Notes: generated by a model not told the origin, from the sequence alone. A stretch of 64,000 nt of DNA from Betaproteobacteria bacterium (GCA_016868315.1 VGHE01000006.1:62001-126000), one strand, 5' to 3'. Shown: positions 34,810 to 44,287, numbered from the stretch's first letter. Numbers and translations are program-made.

Positions 34810-35667
34810 TCAGGCCGACCCAGCTTTTGGATCGAGGCTTGCACGCAGCGATTCAGCCAGGAAGTTTAAAGCCAAGACCAGACTCAAAAGAGCCAACGAC
34901 GGGAAAATAGCGAGATGCGGAGATTCAAGCAAGTAGGCACGCGCCTCACTCAGTGAAGCCCCCCAGGAGGGGTGTTCATCGCCGAGCCCCAGCCCCAAAA
35001 AGCTGAGGCCGGCCTCTGCAAGAATCACTCCGGCAAGGCTGAAAGAGGCATGCACGAGCAACGAGGAAGCCGCGTGAGGGAGCATATGAACGAACATCAC
35101 CCGGCGGGGGGTTGCCCCCAATGCCCGCGCAGCCTCTACGAACTCGCGCTTATCCAACGCTCGAAACTCTGCACGCACCAACTTGGCGGAGCCAATCCAA
35201 CCACTCACCGTAAGAGCCACAACGACATTCAAAAAGCCACCACCCAACAGAGCGGTCAGGGCAATTGGCAAAACAAGCGGAGGAAAGGAGAGAAGGATAT
35301 CCATGAGGCGCGTGATTAAAACATCAAAATATCGCCGCCCACTGCCAGCAAGGGCTCCCAGGGGTATACCTATCGCAAAGCTCAACAGCACAGTGCACAA
35401 TCCCACAGACAATGAGACACCTGCACCACTGAGCACCTGATAGAACACACTTGTTCCAACAGAATCGTAACCGAACCATCCGGAGGGCTCGGAGAGATTC
35501 CATTGCGGTGCCATGCGGGTCTTAGGCAAATCTATATCGAGTGGCAAAAGCTCGGGAAGAGCATGGGGCAGCAGCGCCACACAAAGCCAAAGAACAACAA
35601 CCAACATGCTGAGCTTTGTTACGGTATCGCGGAGCAAGGCATGTCTCATATTTTTAAAGAGAGTCAT
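34810..35667 (-). CDS. Oligopeptide/dipeptide-type ABC transporter permease, C subunit
   Basis: 285 residues with a first membrane helix near 18-36 and five more. The EAA loop EAARALGATPRRVMFVHMLP at about 185-205 would contact the ATPase. It is the DppC/OppC-type partner of the upstream permease, and its ATG overlaps that gene's stop (ATGA). Substrate unknown (peptides, nickel and others are possible in the family). No ATPase genes follow. Confidence 0.9.
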   Translation of the reverse strand: MTLFKNMRHALLRDTVTKLSMLVVVLWLCVALLPHALPELLPLDIDLPKTRMAPQWNLSEPSGWFGYDSVGTSVFYQVLSGAGVSLSVGLCTVLLSFAIGIPLGALAGSGRRYFDVLITRLMDILLSFPPLVLPIALTALLGGGFLNVVVALTVSGWIGSAKLVRAEFRALDKREFVEAARALGATPRRVMFVHMLPHAASSLLVHASFSLAGVILAEAGLSFLGLGLGDEHPSWGASLSEARAYLLESPHLAIFPSLALLSLVLALNFLAESLRASLDPKAGSA

Positions 35668-36584
35668 GTGCGCGCCATTCTCGGATCAATCTGCCTGTGA
35701 AGCACATCGACCAACGCGGCTGCGCACACCTGAACCACCGAAAGAACCACCACACAACCTGACAGAAGATTGTAGTCCCGCTGCGACACAGCCTCCATCA
35801 TGAGCGAACCCAAGCCCGGCCATGTAAAAACCTGCTCGGTGATAATTGCTCCACTCAACAGACTTCCGATCTGCAGCCCAAGCAAGGTCGTGGTGGGCAA
35901 AAGAGCGTTGCGCAACGCATGCACACCGACCACGCGCAAACGCGATACTCCCTTGCTGTAGGCAGTGCGAATATAATCCTGCGAAAGTGTTTCTATCAGA
36001 GAACTACGCAGCATCCGGCCAGTGATCGCTGCGAGAGTGATTCCCAAGACAAAGGCAGGCAGAATAAGTGAATTCCAACCTTGGCTCCCCGTCAGTGGCA
36101 ACCAATCCAGCCATACGGAAAAAATCCAAAGCATGATTGTGCCTGTTATGAAGGTCGGAGCCGAAATAAAAAAAAGTGAGACAACTGCAAGCAGCCTGTC
36201 GCTCCGTGTTCCTGCCCTGAGCGCACCAACGACACCAAAAAAAAGTGCGCAACTTATGGACACCATCAGAGCACAGACGGCCAAGCGAACTGTTTCAAGG
36301 AACCTTTGCGCAATAAGGGGTGCAACAGGCCTTCCATCTATCCAACGCACCCCAAAATCACCTTGCACCAGAGCCTGCACATAGCTTGAATATTGATGAT
36401 GCAGTGGCCTGTCGAGCCCATGTGCTGCAAGCCAACGCTGCTTGTCTGACCAAAGCGCATCAGCACCCAAAACAGCATCGGCAGGACTTCCAGGAAGCAG
36501 CCGCTGGAGCAAAAAAACAACCGTCACGACAGCAAAAGAAACGAACACAAGCCGCGCCAAAAAAGCTAGAATTCCGCGCGACAT
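35664..36584 (-). CDS. Oligopeptide/dipeptide-type ABC transporter permease, B subunit
   Basis: 306 residues, DppB/OppB-type. The N-terminal helix FLARLVFVSFAVVTVVFLL is followed by the LPGSPADAVLGADA periplasmic region, then the EAA-type loop DYIRTAYSKGVSRLRVVGVHALRNALLP at about 205-232. It starts 4 bp after the binding-protein gene. It forms the heterodimeric channel with the downstream C subunit in the inner membrane. Confidence 0.9.
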   Translation of the reverse strand: MSRGILAFLARLVFVSFAVVTVVFLLQRLLPGSPADAVLGADALWSDKQRWLAAHGLDRPLHHQYSSYVQALVQGDFGVRWIDGRPVAPLIAQRFLETVRLAVCALMVSISCALFFGVVGALRAGTRSDRLLAVVSLFFISAPTFITGTIMLWIFSVWLDWLPLTGSQGWNSLILPAFVLGITLAAITGRMLRSSLIETLSQDYIRTAYSKGVSRLRVVGVHALRNALLPTTTLLGLQIGSLLSGAIITEQVFTWPGLGSLMMEAVSQRDYNLLSGCVVVLSVVQVCAAALVDVLHRQIDPRMART

Positions 36585-36588
36585 GTTT

Positions 36589-38196
36589 TTACCTCACCTG
36601 CACCTGCGTCAAAGAAGTATAGCGGCCGTCGGCAAAGATTCTGAAACCAGAGACCCTGCGTGAATGCACAACGTGACCAACCCGATGCCACAGAAAAATA
36701 TAAGGAAGTTCTTGGGACACGATGGCCTGTGCTTCCTGGTAAAGACGCCTGCGCTGCTCAAGTGAAGCCTCAGACTTCGCCTTGTCCAATAGCTCGTCGA
36801 GCATAGCATTGCTGTAAAACCCTCGATTGGCACCGGAAGGGGGAGTGCGCTTGGAGTGAAATACAAAGTGCAAGTGATCACCATCCTTGTACCCTGTCCA
36901 AGGTGCAATCCAAGCCTGAACATTGCCGTTGTTGAGATGTTTCATGAAGGTGTTGAATTCGAGAACCTCGACCTTGACCTTCAGCCCCACCTTCTTCAAT
37001 TGCCCGGCAATAGCCTTCGCAACAGCAATTCTTTCCCGATTGAGAGGAACCTTGATGTTGAACGTTGCACGCGGTTGAGGGCCAGCAGAACCATCGGAAT
37101 CCTTCAAGCCGGCTAAATCGAGAAGAAGTTCAGCCTCTCGCAGGTTGTGCTCTGCACTGTTCTTGTTCTCGAAATGAAAAGCATGGCCAGGTGGAAACAT
37201 CGAATTGGCCTCTTGCCCGAGTCCTTGGAGCGTGAACTTCAAAATCTCGGCACGATTCATGGCCAGTGCAATAGCACGGCGCACACGCACATCCTGGAAG
37301 AGTTTGTGTCTAAAGTTAAACGCAAGGAATGCAGTCGAATCTGAGGTCTTGAGTTGAACCTCAAACTCTCCCGCGCGCCGGTTCTGAAACTCGACGACTT
37401 TGTCAGAATCAACGCTATTTTGTAGCAGATCAATCTCGCCTTTAAGCAATGCAGCATAGCGAGTATTGTTGTCAGTCAGAATTTTAAAAACGACGTTCTC
37501 AACTCGAGGAAGCATGCCGCCAAAAGGTGCACCCGTGTACTTTCCATTGCGCTGAATGATCCATTCATCATCAGCAGCTTTCTTGAGAAGAAATGGTCCC
37601 GATTCAAATCCAAGTCCCACGAGGTCGTCTGGCTTTCTGCTCAGCGCCTCTTTGGGAAGTATACCGACGGTCAAATTAGAAATGAGGGATGCATCAGGCT
37701 CTGAAAGAACCAGTCGCATTTCGCTCGGGCTGACCTTCTCAATATTTTTAACGCGCTCAAAAGCCCCTCGCCGTGGGCTGGGGGGAAGTCCGAGTGCGCC
37801 GAAGCAAACGAATTTGTACGTCGCAACCACATCATCAACATCGATACTGCGCCCTTGAGCAAAGCGAATGCCGTCGCGAATCTTCACAACCACGGTCAGG
37901 GGGTCTGTGAATTGAATCTTTTCAGCAACAATCTCCTGAGGCTCGCCTGACTCCGAAAAACCAACCAAGGGAAGGTGCAGCAAAGGCTCCAGATACTGGC
38001 TATTGGCATCGGTGGCCACAAAGCGAGGGTCAACGGAGCGCGGACGCGTCTCGAAGCCGACTCGCAAAGTTTCAGCAAGGGAGGCTTGAATCGATGGCGC
38101 AGCAAGAGCTCTAAAATGAGGCAAAAGCAGAACTGCGAGCAGAAAAGACAGACAAAGCCGCCCGACAAAGGCTCTCAACCAACTGAAATGAAACAT
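36589..38196 (-). CDS. ABC transporter substrate-binding protein (SBP_bac_5 type)
   Basis: 535 residues with a signal peptide (LCLSFLLAVLLLPHF core, cleavage near ALA-AP), so periplasmic. The family pattern RVGFETRPRSVDPRF...DANSQYLEPLL near the start, DGIRFAQGRSIDVDDVVATY mid-way, and AIALAMNRAEIL match peptide-type binding proteins. GGGAGG precedes the ATG. It is the first gene of a three-gene unit with two permeases. No ATPase subunit lies in the window, so a shared ATPase elsewhere is required. Confidence 0.9.
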   Translation of the reverse strand: MFHFSWLRAFVGRLCLSFLLAVLLLPHFRALAAPSIQASLAETLRVGFETRPRSVDPRFVATDANSQYLEPLLHLPLVGFSESGEPQEIVAEKIQFTDPLTVVVKIRDGIRFAQGRSIDVDDVVATYKFVCFGALGLPPSPRRGAFERVKNIEKVSPSEMRLVLSEPDASLISNLTVGILPKEALSRKPDDLVGLGFESGPFLLKKAADDEWIIQRNGKYTGAPFGGMLPRVENVVFKILTDNNTRYAALLKGEIDLLQNSVDSDKVVEFQNRRAGEFEVQLKTSDSTAFLAFNFRHKLFQDVRVRRAIALAMNRAEILKFTLQGLGQEANSMFPPGHAFHFENKNSAEHNLREAELLLDLAGLKDSDGSAGPQPRATFNIKVPLNRERIAVAKAIAGQLKKVGLKVKVEVLEFNTFMKHLNNGNVQAWIAPWTGYKDGDHLHFVFHSKRTPPSGANRGFYSNAMLDELLDKAKSEASLEQRRRLYQEAQAIVSQELPYIFLWHRVGHVVHSRRVSGFRIFADGRYTSLTQVQVR

Positions 38197-38321
38197 ACTC
38201 CCTCCCGCAGACGACCTTGAGGAGTGTAGCGCTTCCTGGCGGGCGAATGAATGGAGCGAGCGTCACAAGCCCTGCGAAAAAAGGCTAACCTCTCGGGCAT
38301 CTTCAAATTGGCAGAGCCCGG

Positions 38322-38350
38322 TTGACGTGGCTCACATGCTTGGTTAGAAG
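38322..38350 (+). promoter_or_regulatory. Sigma-70-type promoter upstream of rpoZ
   Basis: TTGACG (38322-38327), 17-bp spacer, TAGAAG (38345-38350), 38 bases before the rpoZ start. The -35 box is near consensus and the -10 box weaker. Confidence 0.55.
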
Positions 38351-38388
38351 GCTCTTCTTGGTGCAATTTTCTAAGAGGTACTTGAGAC

Positions 38389-38634
38389 ATGGCACGAATT
38401 TCCATCCAGGACTGTCTCGACAGAATTCCAAACCGCTTCGCAGTGGTCATGCTCGCAGCGCGCCGTATGCGTCAGCTCCAGAAGGGCAGCGATCCACTTG
38501 TGGAATGCAAGAACAAAGAGGCGGTCACTGCGCTTCGCGAAATCGCTGCTGGTGTGGTTGGAATCAATGAAATGGAACAAATTCCAGGCCTCTCTGAGAA
38601 CATCGAACGTCAGGCGAAGCGCTATAAAGACTGA
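38389..38634 (+). CDS. rpoZ: RNA polymerase omega subunit
   Basis: 81 residues. [20 protein letters not shown], then AARRMRQLQ and [14 protein letters not shown] follow the omega pattern (the N-terminal helix with NRFELVxxAAxRARQL and the KexvxAlrEIaxG motif). Omega supports RNA polymerase assembly and, in proteobacteria, forms part of a ppGpp site. Unusually, no gmk or spoT is next to it. It has its own promoter. Confidence 0.93.
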   Translation: MARISIQDCLDRIPNRFAVVMLAARRMRQLQKGSDPLVECKNKEAVTALREIAAGVVGINEMEQIPGLSENIERQAKRYKD

Positions 38635-38682
38635 GAGGCTGAGTTCCTCTCCGACTTTCACATCTTCCGAGAAGCTCCGCCT

Positions 38683-40491
38683 ATGTATCTCCGAAGTCTG
38701 GCTCTGAATCTTCTTCTGCTCCCGGTCTGCCTCGTCGCTACAGCATTCGCCGAGAACACTCCTGCTGAATCAGAAAAGGTTAAAGTCGCTCCGGAATTCG
38801 CTCCGGCACTGCGCTGGGGCAAGCCCTCGCCCGATACCGATGCCATCCGAATAGCCGCTGCACTCGAGAAAGTACTCAAGAAGCGTCGCAATGATTTGAA
38901 CCCATCCAAGCGCGAACTCACAAGTCTTCTCGAAGAGGGTCTTCCACGGCAACTCGGGCGACTCTTTCCTTTTCGCAAGCCGCACAGTGTCCCGCCAAAC
39001 CTTTTTTTCGAGAACTTCGCGCCACTGGCTTTCTTGGTCGGAGAGCTCAACCCACGCGTTCCTCCAATTCTCGCTGAAACCAACACAGCCGAGTGGCTTG
39101 AGCTCAAAAGCTTGAATCCCATTCCCCCCGCACGCGAACTCAATAAACCACTCGCAACGCGGCAAGGGCTGCGCGCACTCGCAACACAAAATCCCTGGTC
39201 GAGCGACATCTTCTCGGCGACTTGGAATAAATTCTTCGACTCTGCGAATGCGCTGGTGGAACACGGTGGCCTGAACTGCCTGAAAAAGGCCAGCATAAAA
39301 AATCCCACGCAAACACCATCGACTCCGGGACATTTTCGCTGCAGCGCACCTCTGCAAACACTGTTGCAAGAGAACACAATTCCAAAACAACTGCCACGCA
39401 AGTTGAATGCTGGCGCTGCGATTTCAGCCCCCGTGCCAGGTGTTGCTGCGAGTTCTCCGACCTGCATTCCCATGGGCCGCCTGAACATGCAGGCGCTCGA
39501 ATTGTTGGGCGATGAAAAAGCAGGGCACTGTTTGCTCTGGCGTGCATCCCGCGACGAACGTTTTCAACAACGCGCATTTTCATCAAAATTGGTTTGCTTG
39601 AACTCCCGACACAAGAGCTTTCAGCGCACACGCTTTAATTCCGTGGTGGCGGTTCTGCCTTCCAGCCGCGCCGATGCTCTCCATCTGGTTGAATCTGACG
39701 ATGGTTTGCTGAGCTCACATCGTTTGAGCCTGGCCACCCTAACGGTCAGCAAAAATGAGGTCACCACAAATTCGGGTCAAAACCTGCGCAACACCATGTT
39801 CCCCGAAAGCCGCAGCGGACTTTATCTCTGCCAAGCTCCTTCGACTCCCAATACACAACCTTTCCCTCCTGAAGACGTCGCGGCTGCAAACGTAGAGTGG
39901 GTCTATTTGGATGACGCAGTGTATGCAGGCTTGCGCCTAGTGCGCCCTGAAACCGATGTCGCCTGGCGAATTAAGGAAACGTCTGAAGCATCGTTGCAGG
40001 TGGAACGACTCAATTGGTCACAGCTTCAGTACGACCATCCTTCCATCGTTGCCGAGCGTCCGTTCGCATGCGCCGTAGCGCGCGATATCGACGCAAAGTG
40101 CGGGAGCCGCATTCTACAAACTTCTATGCAGATCTCTGAAGAGTGGCTGGCTGCTGATTACGAACGCGATGGCGTGCCGGTTCAGGTTCAGCTCACCGCA
40201 GCACTTCTGCTCGCACAGTCACTCGAGAAGACCCTGCTTGCATTGCCTGACTGGGCTCTTCGCGAGGAAACAGAAACCTTATTGAACTTCTACCGTGAGA
40301 AGATTCGCTCCCTAGCAGAAAACAAAGTCTTTGCCGGAATGCCTCCGCGCATTGAATTGACGGCGCGGCCTGTTCCAGCATCTCGACGCTATCTCGACCT
40401 TTCGACCAACACGCCCGATTATCTCGCTGTTAAAAATTCCATTTCTTCCGCAGGCGGCTTCTGGGCAACAGTTAAGCAGAAGCCTCTTTGA
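38683..40491 (+). CDS. Large secreted protein, unknown function
   Basis: 602 residues with a signal peptide (LALNLLLLPVCLVATAFA, cleavage before ENTPAE). The rest is hydrophilic with many Arg and Pro and scattered Cys (about eight after residue 200). No membrane segment, repeat or known motif is visible. It lies 48 bp after rpoZ and 8 bp before metG on the same strand, so it is probably cotranscribed with both. The start codon ATG at 38683 lacks a clear ribosome site. Confidence 0.6.
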   Translation: MYLRSLALNLLLLPVCLVATAFAENTPAESEKVKVAPEFAPALRWGKPSPDTDAIRIAAALEKVLKKRRNDLNPSKRELTSLLEEGLPRQLGRLFPFRKPHSVPPNLFFENFAPLAFLVGELNPRVPPILAETNTAEWLELKSLNPIPPARELNKPLATRQGLRALATQNPWSSDIFSATWNKFFDSANALVEHGGLNCLKKASIKNPTQTPSTPGHFRCSAPLQTLLQENTIPKQLPRKLNAGAAISAPVPGVAASSPTCIPMGRLNMQALELLGDEKAGHCLLWRASRDERFQQRAFSSKLVCLNSRHKSFQRTRFNSVVAVLPSSRADALHLVESDDGLLSSHRLSLATLTVSKNEVTTNSGQNLRNTMFPESRSGLYLCQAPSTPNTQPFPPEDVAAANVEWVYLDDAVYAGLRLVRPETDVAWRIKETSEASLQVERLNWSQLQYDHPSIVAERPFACAVARDIDAKCGSRILQTSMQISEEWLAADYERDGVPVQVQLTAALLLAQSLEKTLLALPDWALREETETLLNFYREKIRSLAENKVFAGMPPRIELTARPVPASRRYLDLSTNTPDYLAVKNSISSAGGFWATVKQKPL

Positions 40492-40499
40492 GGTGAGCC

Positions 40500-42500
40500 A
40501 TGAACAACACACATCGCTATTTTACCACTCCCATTTATTACGCATCGGGTGAGCCCCACGCTGGCCATCTGTATTCCACAGCACTCATGAATATTCTAGA
40601 GCGTCACTATCAGCATCGTGGCATGGCAACACGCACGCTTACGGGAATGGATGAACACGGCGAAAAAATTGAAGAGAAGGCGAAGTCCGTATCAAAGGCT
40701 CCACAACAGCTGGTCGACGAACTCGCCCTAAAGTGGAAAGAAATCTTCGGACAATTCGCATTTTCATATGACATCTTTATGCGCACAACGAGTGCTGAAC
40801 ACAAAAAGAACGTCACTCAAATTCTGCAGAGATGTTTCGACAAGGGTGACATTTACTTTGGTGAACACGAGGGACACTACTGCGTCGACTGCGAGGCATT
40901 CCTCACCGGCAAAGAGATGGACGAAAAAAATCACTGTCTCGTGCACAAGCGTCCCACGGAATTAAGGCGTGAAGGAAATTACTACTTCAGAGTGCAAAAG
41001 TACCTCCCACAAATCATCGATCTTATCCGCAAGGGCGAAATCGTTAGCCAGCGCCGTTACATCAATGAACTGGCAGCTCTAGCCGAGTCCTTCGAAGGTG
41101 ACTTGAGTATTTCGCGTCCGAAGACACGCACCCAATGGGGCATCGAGCTACCCTTCGATAAAAATCATGTCGCTTACGTATGGTTCGATGCACTTCCTAA
41201 TTACGTAACAGGCATCGGTGGCATTGATGCAGCGCAGACGAGCCCGTTGTGGAATTCAGCTACACACGTTATTGGGCGAGACATTCTCAAATTTCACGGC
41301 CTTTTCTGGCCAGCAATTCTGTTGTCGCTTGGTTTGAAGATTCCGCGCTTGTGTGTCACGGGCTGGCTTCTTTCGGGCGGACACAAGATGTCCAAGAGCC
41401 TCGGCAATGTCATTGCGCCGGCGGATCTCCTTCCGCTAGGTCGAGACGCCTTTGTGAACACAGCGTTCCGCCTTGCCAATCCTGGTGAGGATGTTGACCT
41501 CACAATCAAAACCATCACCGAACGCTTCAATGCAGATTTGGCGAACGGCATAGGCAATTTGGCTTCACGCACACTCACCATGATCGAAAAATACTTTGAA
41601 GGTGTGATTCCGGCGTTCCACATCGAACAGCAAATCGAAGACGAGCGTCTTCTCGCTGACCAAGCTAGTGCACTGCCTGCTCTGGTCGAGACTGCATTCG
41701 ATGAGTTTCGACTTGCGGATGCACTGCAGCAAACCTGGGAACTCATTGCCCGCACCGACAAATATATCGCGAACCAAAAGCCCTGGGAGCTTGGCAAGCA
41801 CGGCGACGACGCCTCGCGTGCACGCCTGGCAAATGTTCTTGCTCACAGCACAGCTGTATTGCGGAATGTTGGTTATCTTGTAGCTGCCTTTTTCCCCGAG
41901 CGAATGACAGAGCTGCTTTTGGCATTGGGTGAAGATACAAACCAAATGCATAACGCATACAATAAGGCGCGCGATTTTTACGATATCCGCAAGGGCTACA
42001 AGCTTTCCGTAATTCCGCGCCTCTTCCAGCGTATTGAAGTGACTTCAACCTCTGCGGCAGCCGCATTGTCTAGCCCCGTACCATCATCCAAGGCATCAGG
42101 AAAAACGACAAACGCCATGAACACTAAAGCCCCCGAAGCCACACCAACAAGTTCAGCGCCAACAACAACCACTGAAATCTCGATCGACGACTTCAGTAAA
42201 GTTCAAATTCGCATTGGCACTGTTATCAATGCTGAACTTGTGGAAGGTTCCACCAAACTTCTCAGGCTGCGCGTCTCGCTCGGTGAACTGGGTTTGCGTC
42301 AGATCTTCTCCGGAATCCGCGAGTGGATTACACCCGAGGAACTTGTGAACCGTAAGGTTCTCATTGCGTCGAATCTGGCACCGCGCAAAATGAAGTTTGG
42401 AGTTTCTGAGGGAATGTTGCTTTCAGCCGAAGGGCAAAATGGAAAAGTTCTACCCGTCTTTGTAAATGAGGAAATGAAAGAGGGTTCGCTGCTCGCTTAA
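40500..42500 (+). CDS. metG: Methionyl-tRNA synthetase with C-terminal tRNA-binding domain
   Basis: The enzyme charges tRNA-Met in the cytoplasm. 666 residues. The class I HIGH motif appears as HAGH near residue 20, with one CxxC zinc pair plus Cys-Leu-Val-His in the connective insert (CVDCEAFLTGKEMDEKNHC), and KMSKS in SGGHKMSKSLGNV around residue 300. A low-complexity linker at about 520-560 leads into an EMAP/Arc1p-like tRNA-binding domain (FSKVQIRIGTV...LVNRKVLIASNL...GMLLSAE), which is typical of dimeric bacterial MetRS. GAGGTGAG precedes the ATG. A bidirectional terminator follows. Confidence 0.96.
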   Translation: MNNTHRYFTTPIYYASGEPHAGHLYSTALMNILERHYQHRGMATRTLTGMDEHGEKIEEKAKSVSKAPQQLVDELALKWKEIFGQFAFSYDIFMRTTSAEHKKNVTQILQRCFDKGDIYFGEHEGHYCVDCEAFLTGKEMDEKNHCLVHKRPTELRREGNYYFRVQKYLPQIIDLIRKGEIVSQRRYINELAALAESFEGDLSISRPKTRTQWGIELPFDKNHVAYVWFDALPNYVTGIGGIDAAQTSPLWNSATHVIGRDILKFHGLFWPAILLSLGLKIPRLCVTGWLLSGGHKMSKSLGNVIAPADLLPLGRDAFVNTAFRLANPGEDVDLTIKTITERFNADLANGIGNLASRTLTMIEKYFEGVIPAFHIEQQIEDERLLADQASALPALVETAFDEFRLADALQQTWELIARTDKYIANQKPWELGKHGDDASRARLANVLAHSTAVLRNVGYLVAAFFPERMTELLLALGEDTNQMHNAYNKARDFYDIRKGYKLSVIPRLFQRIEVTSTSAAAALSSPVPSSKASGKTTNAMNTKAPEATPTSSAPTTTTEISIDDFSKVQIRIGTVINAELVEGSTKLLRLRVSLGELGLRQIFSGIREWITPEELVNRKVLIASNLAPRKMKFGVSEGMLLSAEGQNGKVLPVFVNEEMKEGSLLA

Positions 42501-42542
42501 GACTCATCCTCCAGCCTCACGAATCTCAATCGAAATCGAAAC

Positions 42543-42573
42543 AAAAAAGCCCGCCTGACGGCGGGCTTTCTTT
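42543..42573. terminator. Bidirectional terminator between metG and the pentapeptide gene
   Basis: AAAGCCCGCC (42546-42555) pairs with GGCGGGCTTT (42560-42569) over a TGAC tetraloop, with A-rich flank on the left and T-rich on the right. It serves both convergent genes. Confidence 0.92.
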
Positions 42574-42590
42574 ACTCCATAGAATCCAAG

Positions 42591-43172
42591 TCAACGACTG
42601 ATCTTGGTTCCTTCATTGACCGAGCGCAAGATTTCATCGCGCGGGATCAAGTCGGTGGGGAGCTGTGCACGGCGGATGTTCGCACGATAGAGAACCGCAC
42701 CACGCAATTTGGTGTAGTCGAGATCGGCATCTTCAAGGTTAGCGCGGGTGAGATTGGCACCTTCGAGATTGGCGTTCCAAAGGCTAGATTCTGAAAAATC
42801 ACAACCTTCTAAATTCGAGTCCTTGAAGTTCACATACGAGAGATTGGCACCTGAAAAGGTACAATTCGAGAAATCGAGCTTGGTCAGGTTGGCCTTACGC
42901 AAATCGACGCCCGAGAAATCGCGGGTCGACTGAAGAATTTCAATCGCTTCTTTGCGTGTCAGGGTTTTGGGCTTTGCACTTTCAGGGTCAATTGCAATAC
43001 CCGCGCTTGCGGCGCCTCCGCCCTCTTCGTCTTCTTCTTCTTCATCGTCAGAGAAGTCGTCGTCGTCGAAATCAGAATCATCATCATCGTCCGACCCACG
43101 ACGTGGAGAACAGCTTGCATGTTGATTGTTGCGCAGTGCGTGAATGACACTGAAGGATGTTCTGATGTGCAC
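42591..43172 (-). CDS. Pentapeptide-repeat protein with acidic N-terminal tract
   Basis: 193 residues. Residues about 27-52 are almost entirely Asp, Glu and Ser (GSDDDDDSDFDDDDFSDDEE start). The C-terminal half has about twelve pentapeptide repeats of the A(D/N)LxX type (LRKANLTKLDFSNCTFSGAN and so on, to GAVLYRANI), which fold as a right-handed quadrilateral beta-helix. Such proteins can mimic DNA and bind gyrase, or act as scaffolds; the acidic tract would add charge. No signal peptide is seen. GTG at 43172 has AGAGGA seven bases upstream. A separate terminator isolates it from the next gene upstream on the strand. Confidence 0.8.
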   Translation of the reverse strand: MHIRTSFSVIHALRNNQHASCSPRRGSDDDDDSDFDDDDFSDDEEEEDEEGGGAASAGIAIDPESAKPKTLTRKEAIEILQSTRDFSGVDLRKANLTKLDFSNCTFSGANLSYVNFKDSNLEGCDFSESSLWNANLEGANLTRANLEDADLDYTKLRGAVLYRANIRRAQLPTDLIPRDEILRSVNEGTKISR

Positions 43173-43253
43173 CTTCGGTTCCTCTCTTTTTCAGCAAAGG
43201 GCTGTATTGCGGAAATCGAGTAGTGTTTATCCCCTTTTAGGGCAAAAAGGCAA

Positions 43254-43279
43254 CAAAAAAGCCGACTCATAGAGTCGAC
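43254..43279 (-). terminator. Terminator of the HTH/IrrE-like gene
   Basis: An imperfect stem (CGACTC with GAGTCG, extended by an A/T flank with one C-A mismatch) is followed on the minus strand by six T (complement of 43255-43260). It lies downstream of the gene ending at 43310. Confidence 0.65.
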
Positions 43280-43309
43280 TTTTTCAGAATCAAAAGGTCA
43301 ACAAGCCCT

Positions 43310-44287
43310 TCAGACGAGGGAGTCATCACTTCCAGACTGGCCGCGGCCTCCGGCAGGGTAATCGTCCTCAGAGAGAAGCGCTGCATTGGTCAGCCCCGGA
43401 GTGGGGCGCTTGGGAGGCAAGGTCACTGCAGGCGCATTAAAGACACCTTCAGATGCATCACGCATCAGCAGAGTGACGAGCCGACTGCGAACCACCACCT
43501 TGGGCACCCAGAACAAGTTCGCAAGGTACTGAACCATATTTGCCCGCGCAGGAACTTTGGTGAGTTCTGCCTTCAAAAGGTCAGAGGGAACCAACAGTGC
43601 ATTGGCAAGGTCGATGATTTCGGTTGGCAATGAATCTTCGCTGCGTGGCGGGAGCATGAACTGCTCGCGCTCAGAAAGCAGAATGATTCTTGCAACTTCA
43701 CGTGAAATCGCGCAGCGAATATGAGAGGTCAAATCACCCTTACGGTAGCGAATGACGTACTGACCTGGCTTGATGCGATTCGACCGCGCGAGGCGATCGG
43801 TCACATCAGCCTGCACGAGCTGAATGAAGGGCAGCGAAGTCATAAGCTCGGGCAAAAAGACGGGCACAGAGTTTACACCTGCACGGCTGTTCAAGGTGTT
43901 GGCGATTTCCTCCATGACCAACTGACGGTCACGACGGCTCTTGGAGAATGAAACCCCTCCTTGAACCTTGCTTTGCCGCGACTCTTCTTCTGATTCTGTG
44001 AAATCGAACCAGGCCTCATCGAAGTCAATCGCACCGCTTGCAATGTCTTCAATCAATTCAATATCAACATCGAGTTCGCGCGAGAGAGCTTCAAGCGCAA
44101 AGATGCTCCGAACGGCTTTCTTCCCACGTTTCCAGTGACTCGTGTCACTTGGATTATAGTCAAGGATGTTGCCTACATCCTGGTCGTGGACTTTGGCGTC
44201 CGGCTTGCGCACTTCAAGCACACGCAAGCAAAACTTAAACAAAACCGCAGATTGCGGAAATCGCTGACTCTCGCTGGCTTTACGCAT
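43310..44287 (-). CDS. HTH protein with IrrE/ImmA-like domain lacking the zinc motif
   Basis: 325 residues. The N-terminal part (about 30-80; KVHDQDVGNILDYNPSDTSHWKRG, then LEALSRELDVDIELIEDI) looks like an XRE-type helix-turn-helix. Residues 185-275 follow the ImmA/IrrE peptidase layout: a RCAISREVARIILL helix where HExxH should be, then LANALLVPSDLLKAEL and a C-terminal LANLFWVPKVVVRSRL, the usual A..LLMP and second helix. The zinc residues are lost (SREVAR at 195-200 has no His), so it is unlikely to be a protease. It may be a regulator that senses through this fold. It sits between dnaK and the pentapeptide gene, with terminators on both sides. Confidence 0.6.
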   Translation of the reverse strand: MRKASESQRFPQSAVLFKFCLRVLEVRKPDAKVHDQDVGNILDYNPSDTSHWKRGKKAVRSIFALEALSRELDVDIELIEDIASGAIDFDEAWFDFTESEEESRQSKVQGGVSFSKSRRDRQLVMEEIANTLNSRAGVNSVPVFLPELMTSLPFIQLVQADVTDRLARSNRIKPGQYVIRYRKGDLTSHIRCAISREVARIILLSEREQFMLPPRSEDSLPTEIIDLANALLVPSDLLKAELTKVPARANMVQYLANLFWVPKVVVRSRLVTLLMRDASEGVFNAPAVTLPPKRPTPGLTNAALLSEDDYPAGGRGQSGSDDSLV

